From Protula sp. h YS-2021 (lineage: Eukaryota > Annelida > Polychaeta > Sabellida > Serpulidae), in NCBI GenBank assembly GCA_949752745.1, contig OX457031.1, forward strand, positions 48,255,257-48,319,256: a DNA stretch of 64,000 nt, written 5' to 3'. The notes beneath the pieces were generated by a model. That model was not told the origin of the DNA, ran no database searches, and saw only the letters and a list, made by a program, of their open reading frames with translations. Numbering within the stretch: position 1 is the stretch's first letter; each line of letters begins with the position of its first letter. The position numbers and the translations under genes are program-made. Below are positions 63,201 through 64,000 of this stretch, one piece after another.

Positions 63201-63744
63201 AATACAGACAAATTTCGGCTAATTTTTTACTGTTTCTCTATATGGGGCCGTTATGGTCTCATAGACCCATTATGACACTATGGTACCCTATACCATGATC
63301 AAGAGAACGGTCTTTCGGTCTTCCCGACACAAACGGGTATACGGTCACTGCGATACGTTTGGGACCGAAACGGCCCCCCTTTCTTTCTGAAAGACTTGAA
63401 GAAAGGAGTTCAGAATTTAAAACCCGAGTAGCCGTAAGACCGAAGACTGGGCTGCACCAATTACACATACTATCATAAACACCTCGGAATATATAGAATG
63501 CTTAATTAAAAATACTCGTCCAGCGTTTGCCCGTAGCTTAATATAAGCACAGGAGCGAAACGGTCCGAAAGGACCTTAGCGAAAGACGAAATGTCCAGAG
63601 TAAGAAGGGGAAGTCCTTCTTGCGGGTTGTTACTTTCGTGGCTTGTTGTTGTTGTCGCTGTTCCCGTTACGGCCCTTAGAAAAGTTGCCCTTCTGCTTGC
63701 CCTTGTTCTTGAACTTGGGGGACGCAGATCTACAACAGAAACCA
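63201..63744 (-). mobile_element. Likely 3' part of a DIRS-type element downstream of its recombinase
   Basis: This lies downstream of the recombinase stop on the minus strand. It contains a lysine/asparagine-rich open stretch (KFKNKGKQKGNFSKGRNGN) immediately after the stop in another frame. Further along is a region of short palindromes (ATGGTA-cccta-TACCAT near 63,280) and repeated CCGTTTCGG words. DIRS elements end in terminal repeats rather than LTRs; whether these words belong to such a repeat cannot be shown without the other end. The ORFs 63,259-63,468 and 63,506-63,745 lie here without recognised domains. Confidence 0.4.
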
Positions 63745-64000
63745 TCAGCCTGTAATGGTCGTTTCTGAAGCCACGAACGGTCCCAATGAATATAGACTGG
63801 ACAATTCATCCTGTGAAAAATCTTTCAGATAGTATTTAACAAAAGAGTTGGGAAGACCAACAACCTGTTTTTAATATATCTGAAAGGGACACATTACGTA
63901 CGGTTCTCAGGGAATTAGCTACTTGCCTCACCTGATGGGTTTTGACGTTAAGTTCCCCCGACGGGTTCGGGTCAATTTGTGCCTCGTCATAGGCTGCCAA
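63745..64000 (-). pseudogene. DIRS-type tyrosine recombinase, C-terminal fragment with a frameshift
   Basis: The minus strand from the window edge reads TYDEAQIDPNPSGE-like sequence (LAAYDEAQIDPNPSG) then KTHQVRQVANSLRT, VSLSDILKTGCWSS, and after a one-base frame change FVKYYLKDFSQDELSSLY, ending TTITG and TGA at 63,745-63,747. HQVR (63,926-63,937) is the HxxR box of tyrosine recombinases and the YY at 63,829-63,834 supplies the nucleophile. 'HQxRSVA..., ..KxGxW.S..TFxxYYL.D' is typical of DIRS/Ngaro-type recombinases, which integrate circular DNA copies. The frameshift at about 63,850 makes it inactive unless it is a sequencing error. The remainder lies beyond the window. Confidence 0.8.

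Overview
This window looks like non-coding, repeat-dominated DNA from a eukaryote, most likely a marine invertebrate. A cnidarian such as an anthozoan is my best guess, but the sequence does not prove it. No open reading frame in the window carries a convincing complete host gene. The recognisable protein pieces are degraded relics of transposable elements: CR1-like LINE, Tigger/pogo, Ty3/gypsy, and a DIRS-type tyrosine recombinase. Prokaryotic signals such as operons, ribosome binding sites and CRISPR arrays are absent. The longest 'ORFs' over the microsatellites are simple-repeat artefacts.

Region 1, about 1-45,660, is very AT-rich and is one diverged macrosatellite. It is built from a modular unit of roughly 4-6 kb that recurs about twelve times, all copies on the same strand, with internal deletions and duplications. 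I label the modules: ATT (ATT microsatellite), B (GATATC-rich block), C (20-21 bp GCATGC minisatellite), D (the best-conserved block, about 350-550 bp), G, H, I, J, E and F, then ATT again. Insertions sit on top of it: a Helitron-like element (5,123-7,434, plus the tail of another at 1-670), a CR1-like LINE fragment (about 10,383-10,966), a Tigger/pogo MITE (35,944-36,641), and a shared unknown insert X in two units (33,438-33,895 and 37,890-38,320). The C+D part has been amplified separately into an 812-bp tandem array at about 25,024-28,660.

Region 2, about 45,660-56,490, has a more even base composition. It holds a decayed minus-strand Ty3/gypsy element (gag, zinc knuckle, RT, RNase H and a possible integrase finger, about 50,390-47,330), two unassigned ORF-bearing stretches, a 180-bp tandem repeat and a C-rich polypyrimidine tract.

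Region 3, about 56,490-64,000, is a patchwork of small DNA transposons and foldback DNA. It contains a complete 861-bp TA-flanked MITE that is homologous to module B of the macrosatellite, a GACGTC-rich element lying inside palindromic CCCACG repeats, a foldback pair at 62.2-62.5 kb, homopolymer runs, and the C-terminus of a DIRS-type tyrosine recombinase entering from the right edge.

The main biological story is repeat evolution. A MITE-derived block was incorporated into a larger unit that spread as a macrosatellite. Later transposons hit individual units, and the neighbouring units preserve the pre-insertion sequence, so insertion sites can be read to within a base or two. All assignments come from reading the sequence; no database search was run.
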